Positions 24,930-36,109 of a stretch of 64,000 nucleotides of DNA are shown here, one piece after another. The position numbers were made by a program, and so were the translations under genes. Within the stretch, counting starts at the first letter, position 1. Each line of letters begins with the position of its first letter. Origin of the DNA: Sipunculus nudus (lineage: Eukaryota; Annelida; Sipuncula; Golfingiida; Sipunculidae); contig CM049320.1 in the NCBI GenBank assembly GCA_026874595.1, positions 29,002,714 to 29,066,713 of the forward strand. Direction: 5' to 3'. A model generated the notes under the pieces. It saw only the letters and a program-made list of their open reading frames with translations. It was not told the DNA's origin and did no database searches.

Positions 24930-26218
24930 TAGAGCCATGCGCGGGCCGGAACCCGCCCCACGGGCTGCGGTGCCAGCAACCTTGCCCGCAAAAAACTACC
25001 TGCGGGGCGGGGGGGGGGGGGGGGCTAAAAGCTAGGATCAGGGGCTCAGGGCGGGCTACATGATATTTTAGTGCGGTTTCTGCGGGCCGAAACATGGTTA
25101 TAGCGAGGAGACGGTTACATCTACTTAAGTACTGCAGGTCTGCTTATGTTCCTTCGGTTATTCCATTGCTGAATTACTATGTTGCACTAGTGAAATATAA
25201 AGTCCTTGAGTTTTGAGACAGATTCATCTATGCAGGAAACACTGGTTATAATATTGTACAAATGTACCTGGAAATAGTGTTGTATATTAAGACGGGTCAG
25301 CACTGGAGGCCTATACAAGTCTCAGATTTTACATAACATGGCTTAGGGTAGAGCACCAGGGTTAGTCCCTGTTTCTTATAATAGTCACTACATGGGCTGC
25401 ATCTGGCTCTGTCACCAGCTGGATATAGCTTTACATAACTCACAAAGACTGGAATGTGCAAATCATGGATGAGCCAAAGAGCATTGGGCAAGTTTAGAGA
25501 ACTGCAATGGCAAAGCTGAATGAGTTAAAGAACATGGCGCTCGTTTGAGACCATGACATAGAGATGACTCCTTCTGCAGTTCCATAGCCTCTCCCCTTTC
25601 AGCTAATTATGTGATCACCAATGAAAAAGATTAACCTCTTTGTTAAAAAAAAAGGTGTGAACTGTGGTGAGCCAACCTTTCTCCAGCTGGTGCATCTAGT
25701 AAAAAGTAGTGTAACTCTAGGCATACATATTATTGGAAACTCATTGCTTTATGCTTGAGTTTTATTTTATATTTCCGTATAGCAACATATGCATGAAAAA
25801 TATATTTAATCTTCAATTATGTTGTTAGTTAAATATTTGAGTATGTTGAATTATCATAATAACTTTAAATATCTAAAGGAGACACAAAGGCAATATTTGA
25901 TAAGTGTGTCCAAGTTACTGATATTTTCATTTATATGGCAGTAAATAATTGTATTTTGGTAAGCGGTAATTCTTAAAAATAAAAAAAATGGTAATTCTGT
26001 GACAATCCGTCCTTACCAGAGAAAAAAACTGGAAAAGCATACGATCACTTAACATGGTAAAGCTAACTGTGCGGGGCGTGTGCGGAATTATTTATTCTTT
26101 ATATGTGCCGGGCGGTGCAGGGCAGGTTTCCACAACTGTCGGACATGTCGGTTGCAGGCTGAAGGTTTGTTTTACGTGGCGTGTGCGTGCTCTAAATTCC
26201 GGCCCTCGCCGAGCTCTA
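24930..26218. mobile_element. GC-ended hAT-like non-autonomous element, copy 2 (inverted)
   Basis: Left end TAGAGCCATGCGCGGGCC; right end GGCCCTCGCCGAGCTCTA. The interior matches the 8015-9539 element reverse-complemented. Subterminal GCCCGC motifs lie next to a G-run of about 16 at 25008-25024. Flanks ATATGTAC and ATATATGCAC could be a degraded 8-bp target duplication. Frames inside are broken and match nothing I know. Confidence 0.75.
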
Positions 26219-26500
26219 ATATATGCACTGATATTGCTAAGGATTTTTATGATGAGAGGGTAAAACTTTAACGCATTGGTATACATCATATTGTTTGCAT
26301 TATGTTTTCCCTATGGTAAAAACATTTAAAATAGTTTTTATTGCTCTAGGGCATTTAGAATCCATTTGCCATGACCTGTCAGATGATTTTGTATTGGCTT
26401 GGTCTACATTTGATTAGGGTGACACATATTCTAAATATTATTGTGAAACATGAAGATAGCTAGTTCAGTTGAAGGGTTTGAGTATGACATAATGTTTTTA

Positions 26501-27422
26501 CCCCCACCCCACCCCCCCCACCGGACAATTCCCCCTTTGACCCTTACCCCAAGCCAACGCCCTCCATGACAATTACCCCCTGACAACTAACCCCTTGACA
26601 AATACCCCGAGCCAGTGACCCCCATGACAATTAACCTCAGACAATTATCACCGGTCAAGTATTCCCCGAGACAATAACCCCTATACAATAACTCCCATGT
26701 ACATTTTTATTAATTACCATAATGTATATATATATATTTATATATATATATATATCCTGGTACTTCATTATATATATAGTATATATAATGGTATTTTATT
26801 ATGTGGTTATGAATAAATGACAAGCAATCTTTTTCTCATGTTGGCAGGGATACTGTGTTTATTTTAGCTTTTGGTTGCCGAAATATTCTGAATGTAAAAA
26901 AAAAAGAAAAAGAAATGCTGATAACGAAATATTTCAAACGAAACATTTACATCCGAACAGCACATGTACCAATAAAAGTGTTAAAATCCATTACATGAAT
27001 TGTACATTAAAAAGTAGCGCTATCTATATATATAATGAAATAAAATAATAAAAATAATAATAATATAATAAAAATAAAAATTAAATAATAATAATAATAA
27101 TAATACAATATCCTCTGTTGATGGTCATGGCCCACACGCCTCCCTTCAATTTCTTGGCAAAATAAATCGTCTGGCATTTTTACGCCACTCACACGCACTA
27201 CAGAATATATGCACTATATGGTACTTTTTAATCTGTTAAATGTATACTTCAAAATATACATTTCATACAATGGATTTTTTATTCAGGGTGTTCTTGTTTT
27301 GAGGGTAATTGACCGTGATTTAATTGTTTGGGGAAAGCTCTATGGAGAAAGTTGTCATGGGGCGGGGTAATTGTCTCAGGGGTAATTATCTAGGGGAAAA
27401 TTGTCCGGGCGGGAAATTGTCA
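26501..27422. repeat. Foldback structure with minisatellite arms
   Basis: The left arm (26501-26700) is a C-rich run of degenerate units such as GACAATTACCCCC and GACAATAACCCC. The right arm (27301-27422) holds the complement: GGGGTAATTGTC, GGGGAAAATTGTCC. The arms would pair around an AT-rich centre of about 600 bp containing (TA)n and (AAT)n. This layout resembles foldback-type elements whose long inverted arms are built of short tandem repeats. No coding frame. Confidence 0.62.
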
Positions 27423-27433
27423 TGTTACTGGAA

Positions 27434-27829
27434 AATAACTGCCGTTTCCTCATACCAGTTTATTATAACTATTGAAAATTATGAATGTCAAATCGTACTA
27501 TTGTCATACATTCACCATTTCATGTATATTGTTAGGGCACTTTCCATAGGAGATTTCCATGAATTCTAAAAATTGGGAGTACTGAAATAAGTCATATCTT
27601 GCACACCAAAGATATGACTCTGCTAACAAATAATAACTGCCGTTTCCTCATACCAGTTTATTATAACTATTGAAAATGATGAATGTTAAATCGTACTATT
27701 GTCATACATTCGCCATTTCATGTATAATGTTAGGGCACTTTCCATAGGAGATTTCCATGAATTCTAAAAATTGGGAGTACTGAAATAAGTCATATCTTGC
27801 ACACCAAAGATATGACTCTGTTAACAAAT
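27434..27829. repeat. Two-copy tandem duplication, unit 198 bp
   Basis: AATAACTGCCGTTTCCTCAT begins at 27434 and again at 27632. The two units differ at only a few bases, so the duplication is recent. Each unit contains an inverted repeat, AGTCATATCTT with AAGATATGACT. Confidence 0.92.
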
Positions 27830-28524
27830 AATAATTATATATATATATATATATAATCGTGGAATTGTTCTGTGTCTAATTAATACAAAGCTATTGCTAT
27901 TGTGAAATACCTGAAACGGACACATTTGGTTATTGATAACGCAGAACTCTGTGTTTAAGGGTATGTGTTTGTGTCGTTTTACTGTTACACATATTGATAG
28001 ATATCAGCATGGACAGAGAAGTTCAGATTTAAGTGAAGACATCGCAAAAATAGCAAATCCTTTTAGTTCATTTTGAGGAAGTTCTTCTTTGTAAGTTAAA
28101 AAATAAATCAAGCCTTTACCACCTACTCACTGAACTCCAACCTAGCTGAAATAAAATAAATAAGGGTTGCCTCATTTTTATTGACATAATTCCCTGTCTT
28201 AAGAAATTGATGAGGTCACATTGAACCAGGGCCTCTTTCTGACTTTAATTGATTATAGGTTAAATACATTTGAATGATAAATATTTGGGAACTTCAAAAA
28301 TAATAAAGCATGACCGAGGCAACCTAAAATAGCAAAATAAAACTTAAAATCCAAGGGCACACACCTGACGCCTTAGAAAACACAATACAGTATATATATA
28401 TACTATATCTAATAAACACTTACATAAACAAATGCACATTCCACATATGATCTTATACATATACATACAGAAAAACATATCATATCACTGTAGACTGTGA
28501 CACCTATATATATGTGTGTGTATA
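27830..28524. other. AT-rich spacer
   Basis: Short (TA)n at 27836-27855. No gene recognised. Confidence 0.5.
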
Positions 28525-28666
28525 TATGTAACCGGACACACATAAGCGTTCCTACTTGCCTTGCTAGTGAAGCTTGCTTTATTAGCGAAGCGGTAGAACT
28601 CTGACTTGTGTGTCACAGGTTACGAGTTCGAACCCACATTCGGGCCTGGTTTCTTTTTTCACCCGT

Positions 28667-28672
<6 letters not shown>
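28525..28672 (+). mobile_element. Short element with tRNA-like promoter boxes and inverted ends
   Basis: An A-box-like TTAGCGAAGCGG lies at 28582-28593 and a B-box-like GAGTTCGAACCC at 28624-28635, at tRNA-like spacing. The ends are imperfectly inverted: TATGTAACCGG at the left, and TATGTAACGGG at the right on the other strand. (ACAT)n and (TA)n follow. It looks like a tRNA-derived SINE or a small foldback carrying a tRNA relic. It is not a working tRNA gene, because no acceptor stem pairs. Confidence 0.6.
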
Positions 28673-28698
<26 letters not shown>

Positions 28699-29820
28699 TA
28701 TATAGGGGCAATATAAGACAATTGATTCTTTAGAATGACCGCTTATATTTGAAGTCATGAAATTTTAAATCTTACCAATCGATTATTCTTATAAAGGGTT
28801 TGGACATTGGATGAGTATTCCTTCAACGTAATCCACTCTTTCGTATTTTTTCCATATTGCTTTGAAGTGAAAGTATATTCACATGAGTAATTTGGACACA
28901 GGACCAAATAAACCAGGGAACCGAACCATGTAGTGAAACGCTACGTAAAGCATTTGTAGATTACAAGTTATTATAGCCGTCCGGTTACCAACCTCTTGCG
29001 AACGAGAAAATAATTTACATACGAAAAAAGTAAATGTTTTCGATCTCACATGTCAGCTGTACGCCGTTTTATAAGAGAAAATTCATGAATGAGTGTGTGT
29101 GATACATATGTGAATTATAAACACGACCCTAAATGCTGTATTAAAACAAGATAACTATGTGAAGTGAGGTGCCCCCTTGCGCATGCCCGTTCATTGCAAA
29201 ATTTTCAATGTCTTGTGTGAAGACGACGGATGGCAAATAGCGACGTGCAAGCAGAAGAAAATCATGGTGGGCCGAAGTGTTTTGTTTACACGGTAGACAC
29301 TGGAGTGTTGCTGTAAATTGCTGTTAACCAAAACATGGAGCCAGGTAGTTGGTTAGGTACAGGTTAGTTTCTCACTGGGGTCATTTAATATACACTGATA
29401 TGAAAAGAAAACGATGCGCAAGGGAACTTACCAACTGTTCCCCCAAAAATGTTCATGATTAATTGTATAAATAGGGTTCTCCCCTTACGTTTTAATCATG
29501 GGAATGAATAAGGTCTTTCTTAAAAGGCTTTTGGCATGAAAAAAAAAAAACAGGCAAGAGACAGATATTGTGCATAGATGTAACTAATGTGTTGCACTGT
29601 TCCAAAAGCGGCAGGATTCAACCCATCAGTATTTTTTAATGACATAGCTTTAGATAGTATAAGTGGATCCTTTTTACTTTGGACATTTTAGGCATATTTA
29701 ATAACAAAAGAGAGTATGATTCGCAAAGGCAAATTTTTAGAACACTTAAATACCTGCAGTGTAACTTGCCAAAGAAGTTCTACTTAATGTCAACTGACAA
29801 CCGTCAGAGGCGATATATGA
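28673..29820. other. Spacer without a recognisable gene
   Basis: (ACAT)n then (TA)n at the left edge. The remainder is mixed AT-rich sequence with no recognised gene. Confidence 0.5.
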
Positions 29821-30764
29821 TGTATGGTTGGTTAATAGAAGTAAAGACCTACAGATATAGAATCTGTCGATATGACCACGTGAGGTTTGCTGGACCTTAC
29901 CGCGCCACAATGTCACGTCAAACCTCAGTCTTTCTATCTTTAATCGCATACAGTGTAATCGTTCTTTTTATTAGTGTTCTTTTAATACTCTCTGACATGA
30001 GTGGTGTTTTCAGAAGTTAATAAATTGGACTTGCACACCCTAGGATGTAAATTAACTCGTCAATTCAATCGGACCTTTTATTTAAGATTCCTTCAATCAA
30101 TTAAAAGTCAACATTACCAGGGCATTTGTCAAACATAAATCACTGTATATATTAAAGCTCTGATATGAGTGGTCCTTTTTAGAAGTTGGTATATTGGACT
30201 TGTAAGCTTACGGATATGCATTCACGTATCGGTTCAACACGACCTTATGCATAGGACTACTTGGCATGTTAATGAATCATTAACATTACAAGAACACTTG
30301 CAGGTTTAATATATTTAGCGACAAGAAGAACCCCAAGTGTTACATCATCCAGTAACGATATATACGCCTGGTGACACACGTTGTAGTTTTTAGTGTGCTG
30401 CGGTTTTCTATAATGGCACGCAGGTGTTACGCACAAAATGCACCACAGTCTTTGTAACTCACATACAGGACTATAACATCATTATGAAGATGATCATCAG
30501 GTTGTAGTTCAACACATGAATACACAGCCATAAAACCCAGTTATGACCCACTGATTTTTTATACATAGATAGTGCAATGTGTACTATAATGTGTACTATA
30601 ATTGAGGGCGTTCTGAAGTGTGAGGGAGTTGAAATAAAGAATACATTCTCTTTATTAATGCTTATACATCTTTGTTATGATATCTGGAAGGTCAACATAT
30701 TTAGAATCATCCAAATGTGCTAAACAATATGCTCAATTACACTCGGCTGTAACATTTGGTCTTT

Positions 30765-30822
<58 letters not shown>

Positions 30823-31224
30823 GGCATAACTGAGTTAGTCTGTAGTTGAAGTATAAGTAAAGTGTAAGAATGACTATTGTAAGTTGGAACGAGTTCTGTA
30901 ACTTTGTTATTGTTTGTATGTTTTGATAACCAGACCTATTTAATAAAAATGTTTCATTACACATATCGGCATATATATCGAAGAATGATCACCGTGTTTG
31001 ATATAACCTCTGACATATGAACAGCATCCTTCAAAGAAAGAAATTTGTGTTTATTAATGTGTTTGGTTTTCTTAAAATGTTCACTCATTTCCATTTGGCA
31101 GCGTCTCTTCTTTCAGGACAAAGGGAGGTGATAAAAAATTATTAAACCTACAAAAAATTAGTTATCATTTTGTTTATTGTAGCGTTTGGACTATGCCCTT
31201 TACTCTTCTTTTTAAAAGATATAT
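29821..31224 (-). repeat. Duplicated 3' flank of type 2 TRIM genes, copy 1
   Basis: Shares a series of landmarks in the same order with 36110-37487 and 49580-51507. They include AAAGACCTACAGATAT, CACGTGAGGTTT, TCAAACCTCAGTC, GCTCTGATATGAGTGG, a GTGACACA segment and GGTCAACATATTTAGAATC. A (TA)n tract fills 30767-30818. It lies 3' of the NHL tail at 31225, so it is the flank of a decayed type 2 gene. A 113-codon + frame at 29679 with a hydrophobic C-terminus overlaps it. Its counterparts in the other two copies are not open in a comparable frame, so I do not call it. Confidence 0.68.
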
Positions 31225-31340
31225 TTACGGAAACTTATACAGCTTTACACTACTCTCATCTGACTAAAATTATATTCTGTATTACACATATATGGATCTT
31301 TATAGGCGATCTCAATGGGGGAAAACAAACCATCTCCTTC
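31225..31340 (-). pseudogene. Relic of a TRIM-NHL C-terminus
   Basis: On the - strand it reads EGDGLFSP, AYKDPYM, TEYNF and, after a one-base shift, SSVKLYKFP and TAA at 31225-31227. This matches the last 37 or so codons of the type 2 genes at 37.5 kb and 51.5 kb. Upstream homology stops at about 31340. Only the last propeller strands remain. Confidence 0.75.
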
Positions 31341-33499
31341 AAGACACCAGATCCCTGTACTTAATAAAAAAGGGTGTATTATCTGGTATTTATGCACCTC
31401 ATGTGCCTACCATAAGGGACAAAGATTAATTAGTAGAATAATTGTACTTTGCACTGAAACGTAATCATCTGCTTCCGTCACCAGCCGACCTTTTTTTTTA
31501 AATCAGTTGTGAACGCTAGTCTACAAACACTCAACAGACCCGGATAATAACTAGCACATGGCCTGGCGTGACCTCAGACACAAGGATTATTTAAGGAAAC
31601 CTCGTCTTACTAACAGATAATCAGAAATCTTCGTTTCAGGAAGAATCACAGGTAACATTCACATAAAACATTCAGAAGCAAAGGAATAAATGCTCGACAT
31701 TTTCTGCTTCACCTTATATAATCAATGTTGCGGCTATTGAACTGAATATGGTTTGGCTGGAGGTATCCTGTTAAAGTTACTTTTATAACATATGCACAGA
31801 CTATCAAAGCAAAGGCTATCAAGATAATATAATTAACTGTTTTAAATTTAAACGTTATGAGCACCATTCAAACATGTGGGTAAGATTTTCAAGGAAGATA
31901 TTGTATAATGTATTAATAATATTTACTGGGTCTTCATGAAATGTATTATAGAAAACCTTTTGTACTGCACCCATATGAGCATTAGCCTTCTGAGAGGACT
32001 CGGCGATTGTCTGGCATTGATATCAATGCACGTATGACAGACTTGGCTGTAAAATAAAGGGTGATATATTACATAGGTTGACATTTCAAGATACTACGAT
32101 ATTTGTTACAACATCTTTTATGTTGTGTTGCCAAGTCAACAAGCTAATGCTTATGAACCAATATGAGAACCGTATGAGACAGATCCACGCACTCACATAA
32201 AGTTCAGTCATCAGATATCCTGCTCTTTATCCGATCATTACGCCATCTGATAGCAGTCATACACCAATATCTCCATATCTTCCAATATCTCCTCTGGTGT
32301 AACCGCTCCTTTGTATAGCATTGTTTTGGGGTTCCAACAGCAGGGTGCGCATAGACCAATGAATTGTAGTCAGGCCAATGAAAGCGTGGTATCACATTGT
32401 GCAAGCAGCTGCTTTTTTTTAAAAATGCGATGCCCATTTTCGTTGGTCTGATAACACAGGGCACAGGGTCAAGAATCATCAGACGAGATCAGGGACGAAT
32501 ACAGCGTAACCCCTTGGGGCTTAGGGGTGACCGCCTCACGCTATTATAATGAATTTTGTATCATAAAAAAGTTTTCGTTAATATGTTAATAAGTGTTACT
32601 TCCCATATAGGAGCCATGGGTATGTCCATTTCTCTCCGCCAATTGTGGCGTCTATTCATAAAATATCCTGTCCGTGTGGCCAGTGCCGTTTACGTATGTT
32701 TCATTGGATACGCGAGGGTTCATCTTGGGGTGGTTATTTTATGTATTCATTGGTTAATCTTCTTTCCATTGTCCTTATATAGTTAATAAAATTATTGTTC
32801 AATTCATACTACTCGCGTTTCAGATAAAGTTAGCAATACATTTTCAGAAAATTCACTAAATAATTTTCGGGTGTTGCAAAAAAAAAAGATACAGAATAAA
32901 CAGCCGAGGCATATATACATGCCAAGATTTAAAGAAAAAAAAATGTTCCTAGCATCGATATCGATGAACATGCTGAGAACCCGAGATGGTACAAGCAACG
33001 TTATTAGTTTGTGAAATGTGCTTTCTGAGACTGATTTTCCTTGTATTGTGTGCTAGTCTTTGTGAAAAGGTTTGTTAAGTCTTCATTGATATTCCTTCTG
33101 TCTACTCGAATCATTATAAAACACAAGATTCAGATTAACTAGGCATCTATTAGTTCAACCATCTTATAAGCTCAAGTAGTGCTACAATATTCAGGTATGG
33201 CAATTTAAGAATTTGAAAATAAAAGATATCTTAGGATAAATATTTAAATAATTGTACCTCCATCAGAAAGCCAGATATATTATGTTTCACTTGTTTCATT
33301 ACTAAGTTTGTCCTTTGCAAACTTCACTAAAACTTCATTATGAAATGCACATTCATAAAATTATATGTAGACTTAGCGTAAAAAACCTTGGGACATCCAG
33401 ATTATGGAGGTAATCTGGATCTTCGTAATACATATTTAATTTGAAAAATGTTTCCGGACTTAGAATTTTTTATTCACAGGTATTAGGGGCCATGTTTAG
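31341..33499. other. Spacer without a recognisable gene
   Basis: A donor-like AATCACAGGTAAC is at 31642-31654 (+). A 10-bp perfect hairpin (arms ATCCAGATTA and TAATCTGGAT, loop TGGAGG) is at 33395-33420. Frames at 32204 (-) and 32556 (+) match nothing I know and lack support. Confidence 0.45.
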
Positions 33500-35015
33500 T
33501 GAAGGGCTGGCCTGTGATCTATCAATTGTGAATCGTGACACACGTTCCTCCGGCTTTGCTGGCCAGTGATCTATATATAGCGAATCGTGAGACACATTCC
33601 TCTGGTTTTGCTGGCCTGTGGTCCATCCATAGTGAATCATAACACACATTCTTCTGGTTTCGCTGACCTATGATCCATCTATAGTGAATCTATAAACATT
33701 CGTCTGGTTTGCTTTACTGTGATCTATCTATAGTGAATCGTGACACACGTTCCTATGGTATTTCTGACCTGTGATCCATCTAGAGTGAATCGTGACACAC
33801 GTTCCTCTTTCTTTGCTGGCCTCTGATCCATTTATAGTGAATCATGACACCTATTCCTCTGGTTTTGCTGACTTGTGATCCATCTATAGTGAATCGTGAA
33901 ACAATTTCCTCTGGATTTGCTGGCCTATGGTCCATCCATATTGAATCGTGACACACGTTTCTCTGGCTTTGCTGGCCTATGATCAATCTAAAGTGAATCG
34001 TGACACACGTTTTTATGGTATTTCTGACCTGTGATCTATCTAGAGTGAATCGTGACACACGTTCCTCTTTCTTTGCTGTCTTGTGATCCATTTATAGTGA
34101 ATCATGACACCCATTTCTCTGGTTTTGCCGACCTGTGATCCATCTTTAGTGAATTATCAAACGTTCCTTTGGTTTTCTGGGCTGTGATCTATCTATGGTG
34201 AATCGGGACACACATTCGTCTGGTTTTGCTTACCTGTCATCCATTAACGGTGAATCGTCAAAAGGTTCTTTGGTTTTGCTGGCCTGTGATCCATTTATAG
34301 TGAATCGTGACAAACGTTCCTCTGGCTTTGCTGGCCAGTGATCCATCTATAGTGAATCTTGACACACGTACCTCTGGTTTTGCTGGCCTGTGGTCAATCT
34401 ATAGTGAATCATGACACACATTCCTCTTGTTTTGCTAGCCTGTGGTCCATCAATAGTGAATCATAACACCCATTCTTCTGGTTTTTTCTGACCTGTGTTA
34501 CATTCTATAGTGAATCGTGACTAACGTTCCTCTGGCTTTACTGACCTGTAATCCATCTATAGTGAAACTTCAAACGTTCCGCTTGTTTTGCTGGCCTGTG
34601 GTCCATCCATAGTGAATCGTGACACACGTTCCTCTGGTTTTGCTGACCTGTTATCCATCTATAGTTAATCATGACACACGTTCCTCTGGTTTGCTTGCCT
34701 ATGAACCATCTACAGTGCATCATGACACACATTCCTCTGGTTTTGCTGGCCTGTGATTCATCCATAGTGAATCATAAACACATTTTTCTGGTTTTGCTGA
34801 CCTGTGATCCATCTACAATGAAACGTCAAATAGATGGATAACAGGTCAGAAAAACCAGAGAAACGTGTGGTTCATCTAAACTGAATCGTGACACACATTG
34901 CTCTATTTATAATGACCTGTGGTCCATCCATAATGAATAATGACATACGTTTTTATGGTTTTGCTGACCTGTGGTCCAGTTATAGTGAATCATGACACAT
35001 TTTCCCCTTGGTTTT
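33500..35015. repeat. Minisatellite, unit about 52 bp, about 29 copies
   Basis: The unit is a run of GTGAATCGTGACACACG, TTCCTCTGGTTTTGCTGG and CCTGTGATCCATCTATA, repeated with substitutions and small indels. One unit at 34832-34869 is inverted. A single related unit with a poly-C run is at about 44725-44780, in the paralogous flank of the 45.6-kb TRIM. The open - strand frames here follow the repeat and are not genes. Confidence 0.93.
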
Positions 35016-35880
35016 CTTATTCGCTTTGTTGTTTAAACCTGGCCGCAGTAAAAATGCTGTCTCTGACAGCAACTTAATAATCTATTAAAATGATGTAGAG
35101 TTAAAAAATCATTGGATTTATATCAATGAATACTACATTGTAATGTCTGGCCTAGAGTCGTATACGTCAGGTATACAAAATAAGTGATTAAAGTATTCAC
35201 ATTCTGGGTTGTTTGCTTCCATCTTGTAATGCTTTTTCGTGCTTCTGATTTTAATTCTTATATCTTATATGCTTATATTTTTCTCATTTTCTGTCACACT
35301 TCCCCAGATCTAGTGTTCATGTCAAACTACATTTGGCTTTGTCTTTTGTGTGCGCATGGAAAGTGCCAATATATTAAAAAGAGTACAGAGGTACCGTAGC
35401 CGTGACCTATCCTGTTTCATTGGAATGCAAGCATAAGGGACAATACGCGATATTTTCTAAGCACTTATAAGGCTACTATTCTTATATCACTATAGATCAC
35501 AGATAACAGCCGAAAACATAACACATCAGGCTTTAACCTCCCAGGTCTTCCTTTTCACACACATGCTTTTATGTCAATGGCAAAAATTACACATGCATCA
35601 TTGTAGAAATATCATGAACAAAAATTTCTCTTGCCATACTTAGAATATCGATCACCATGTGTATCATCGCCCATGTGCCTTAAGCAGGCTAACCTCTAAA
35701 AGAAATTGTGTTGTCACGTGCCGTAAGTCTTATAAATAAACAATAGATATGGTAATGCAACATTTGAAAGAAAAAAATGGATGGTACATAATTACTAATT
35801 AAATGATACATTCATTACACTCTTCAGTAGTCAATTGTTCATGTTTAGAAGGGTTCGCGCCATTACATTATGTTTTTCCC
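35016..35880 (+). repeat. Duplicated 5' flank of type 1 TRIM genes, copy 1
   Basis: Matches 44790-45560 in order: AATTAAAGTATTTACATACT-type sequence followed by GGGTTGTT.GCTTCC, then CACTTCCCCAGATCTAGTG, AATTGGCATGCAAGC-type sequence, CATCACCATGTGTA and AGGCAGGCTAACC. Both run into a type 1 TRIM start, so gene and upstream sequence were duplicated together. Confidence 0.75.
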
Positions 35881-35898
35881 ATATTCTTAAACTTAGGT

Positions 35899-36055
35899 AT
35901 GGCAACTGCAAGAATGGGAGGGCAAACGCGAGACATGTATGTATAGTGAGTATGGTGGAACGTCATCCACGCTCCCTCAGATGTCTTCATAGTTTCTGTC
36001 AAGAATATTTAGAAAAATGTCTCTAAAGAGGACGAGGCTAGATAAATTGTCTTCT
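35899..36055 (+). pseudogene. Type 1 TRIM RING fragment
   Basis: It keeps the ancestral ATG (35899, MATARMGG) that is lost at 45.6 kb, preceded by an acceptor-like AACTTAG. About 22 bases, covering the first two RING cysteines, are missing relative to 45.6 kb, and the frame stops after 15 codons. Beyond that, SMVERHPRSLRCLHSFCQE is readable, with the sixth zinc ligand changed to Tyr (QEYLE), then a stop. Unlike the 23.7- and 45.6-kb copies it still has Cys at the seventh ligand (INCLLC). Homology fades by about 36055. Confidence 0.83.
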
Positions 36056-36109
36056 ATGCAAACACGAAAACACCTTCTACTAAGTGGGAACCTTTCTCCA
36101 TCATAAAAT

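Noticed and set aside
28581-28640. tRNA gene suggested by A- and B-box-like sequence
   Set aside because: The cloverleaf does not close; better explained as a tRNA-derived element.
29679-30020. 113-codon + strand frame with a hydrophobic C-terminus, a possible small membrane protein
   Set aside because: It lies in the duplicated type 2 3' flank. The matching positions at 36.2 and 49.6 kb are not open in a comparable frame, and the hydrophobic part is AT-rich repeat sequence.
31170-31364. + strand 64-codon frame
   Set aside because: It is the antisense of the type 2 C-terminal relic at 31225-31340.
33780-34765. Open - strand frames with repeating RxxxCHDSxxMDHRPAKxEE-like peptides
   Set aside because: They are the 52-bp minisatellite read in frame; unit length is not a multiple of three and the frames break repeatedly.
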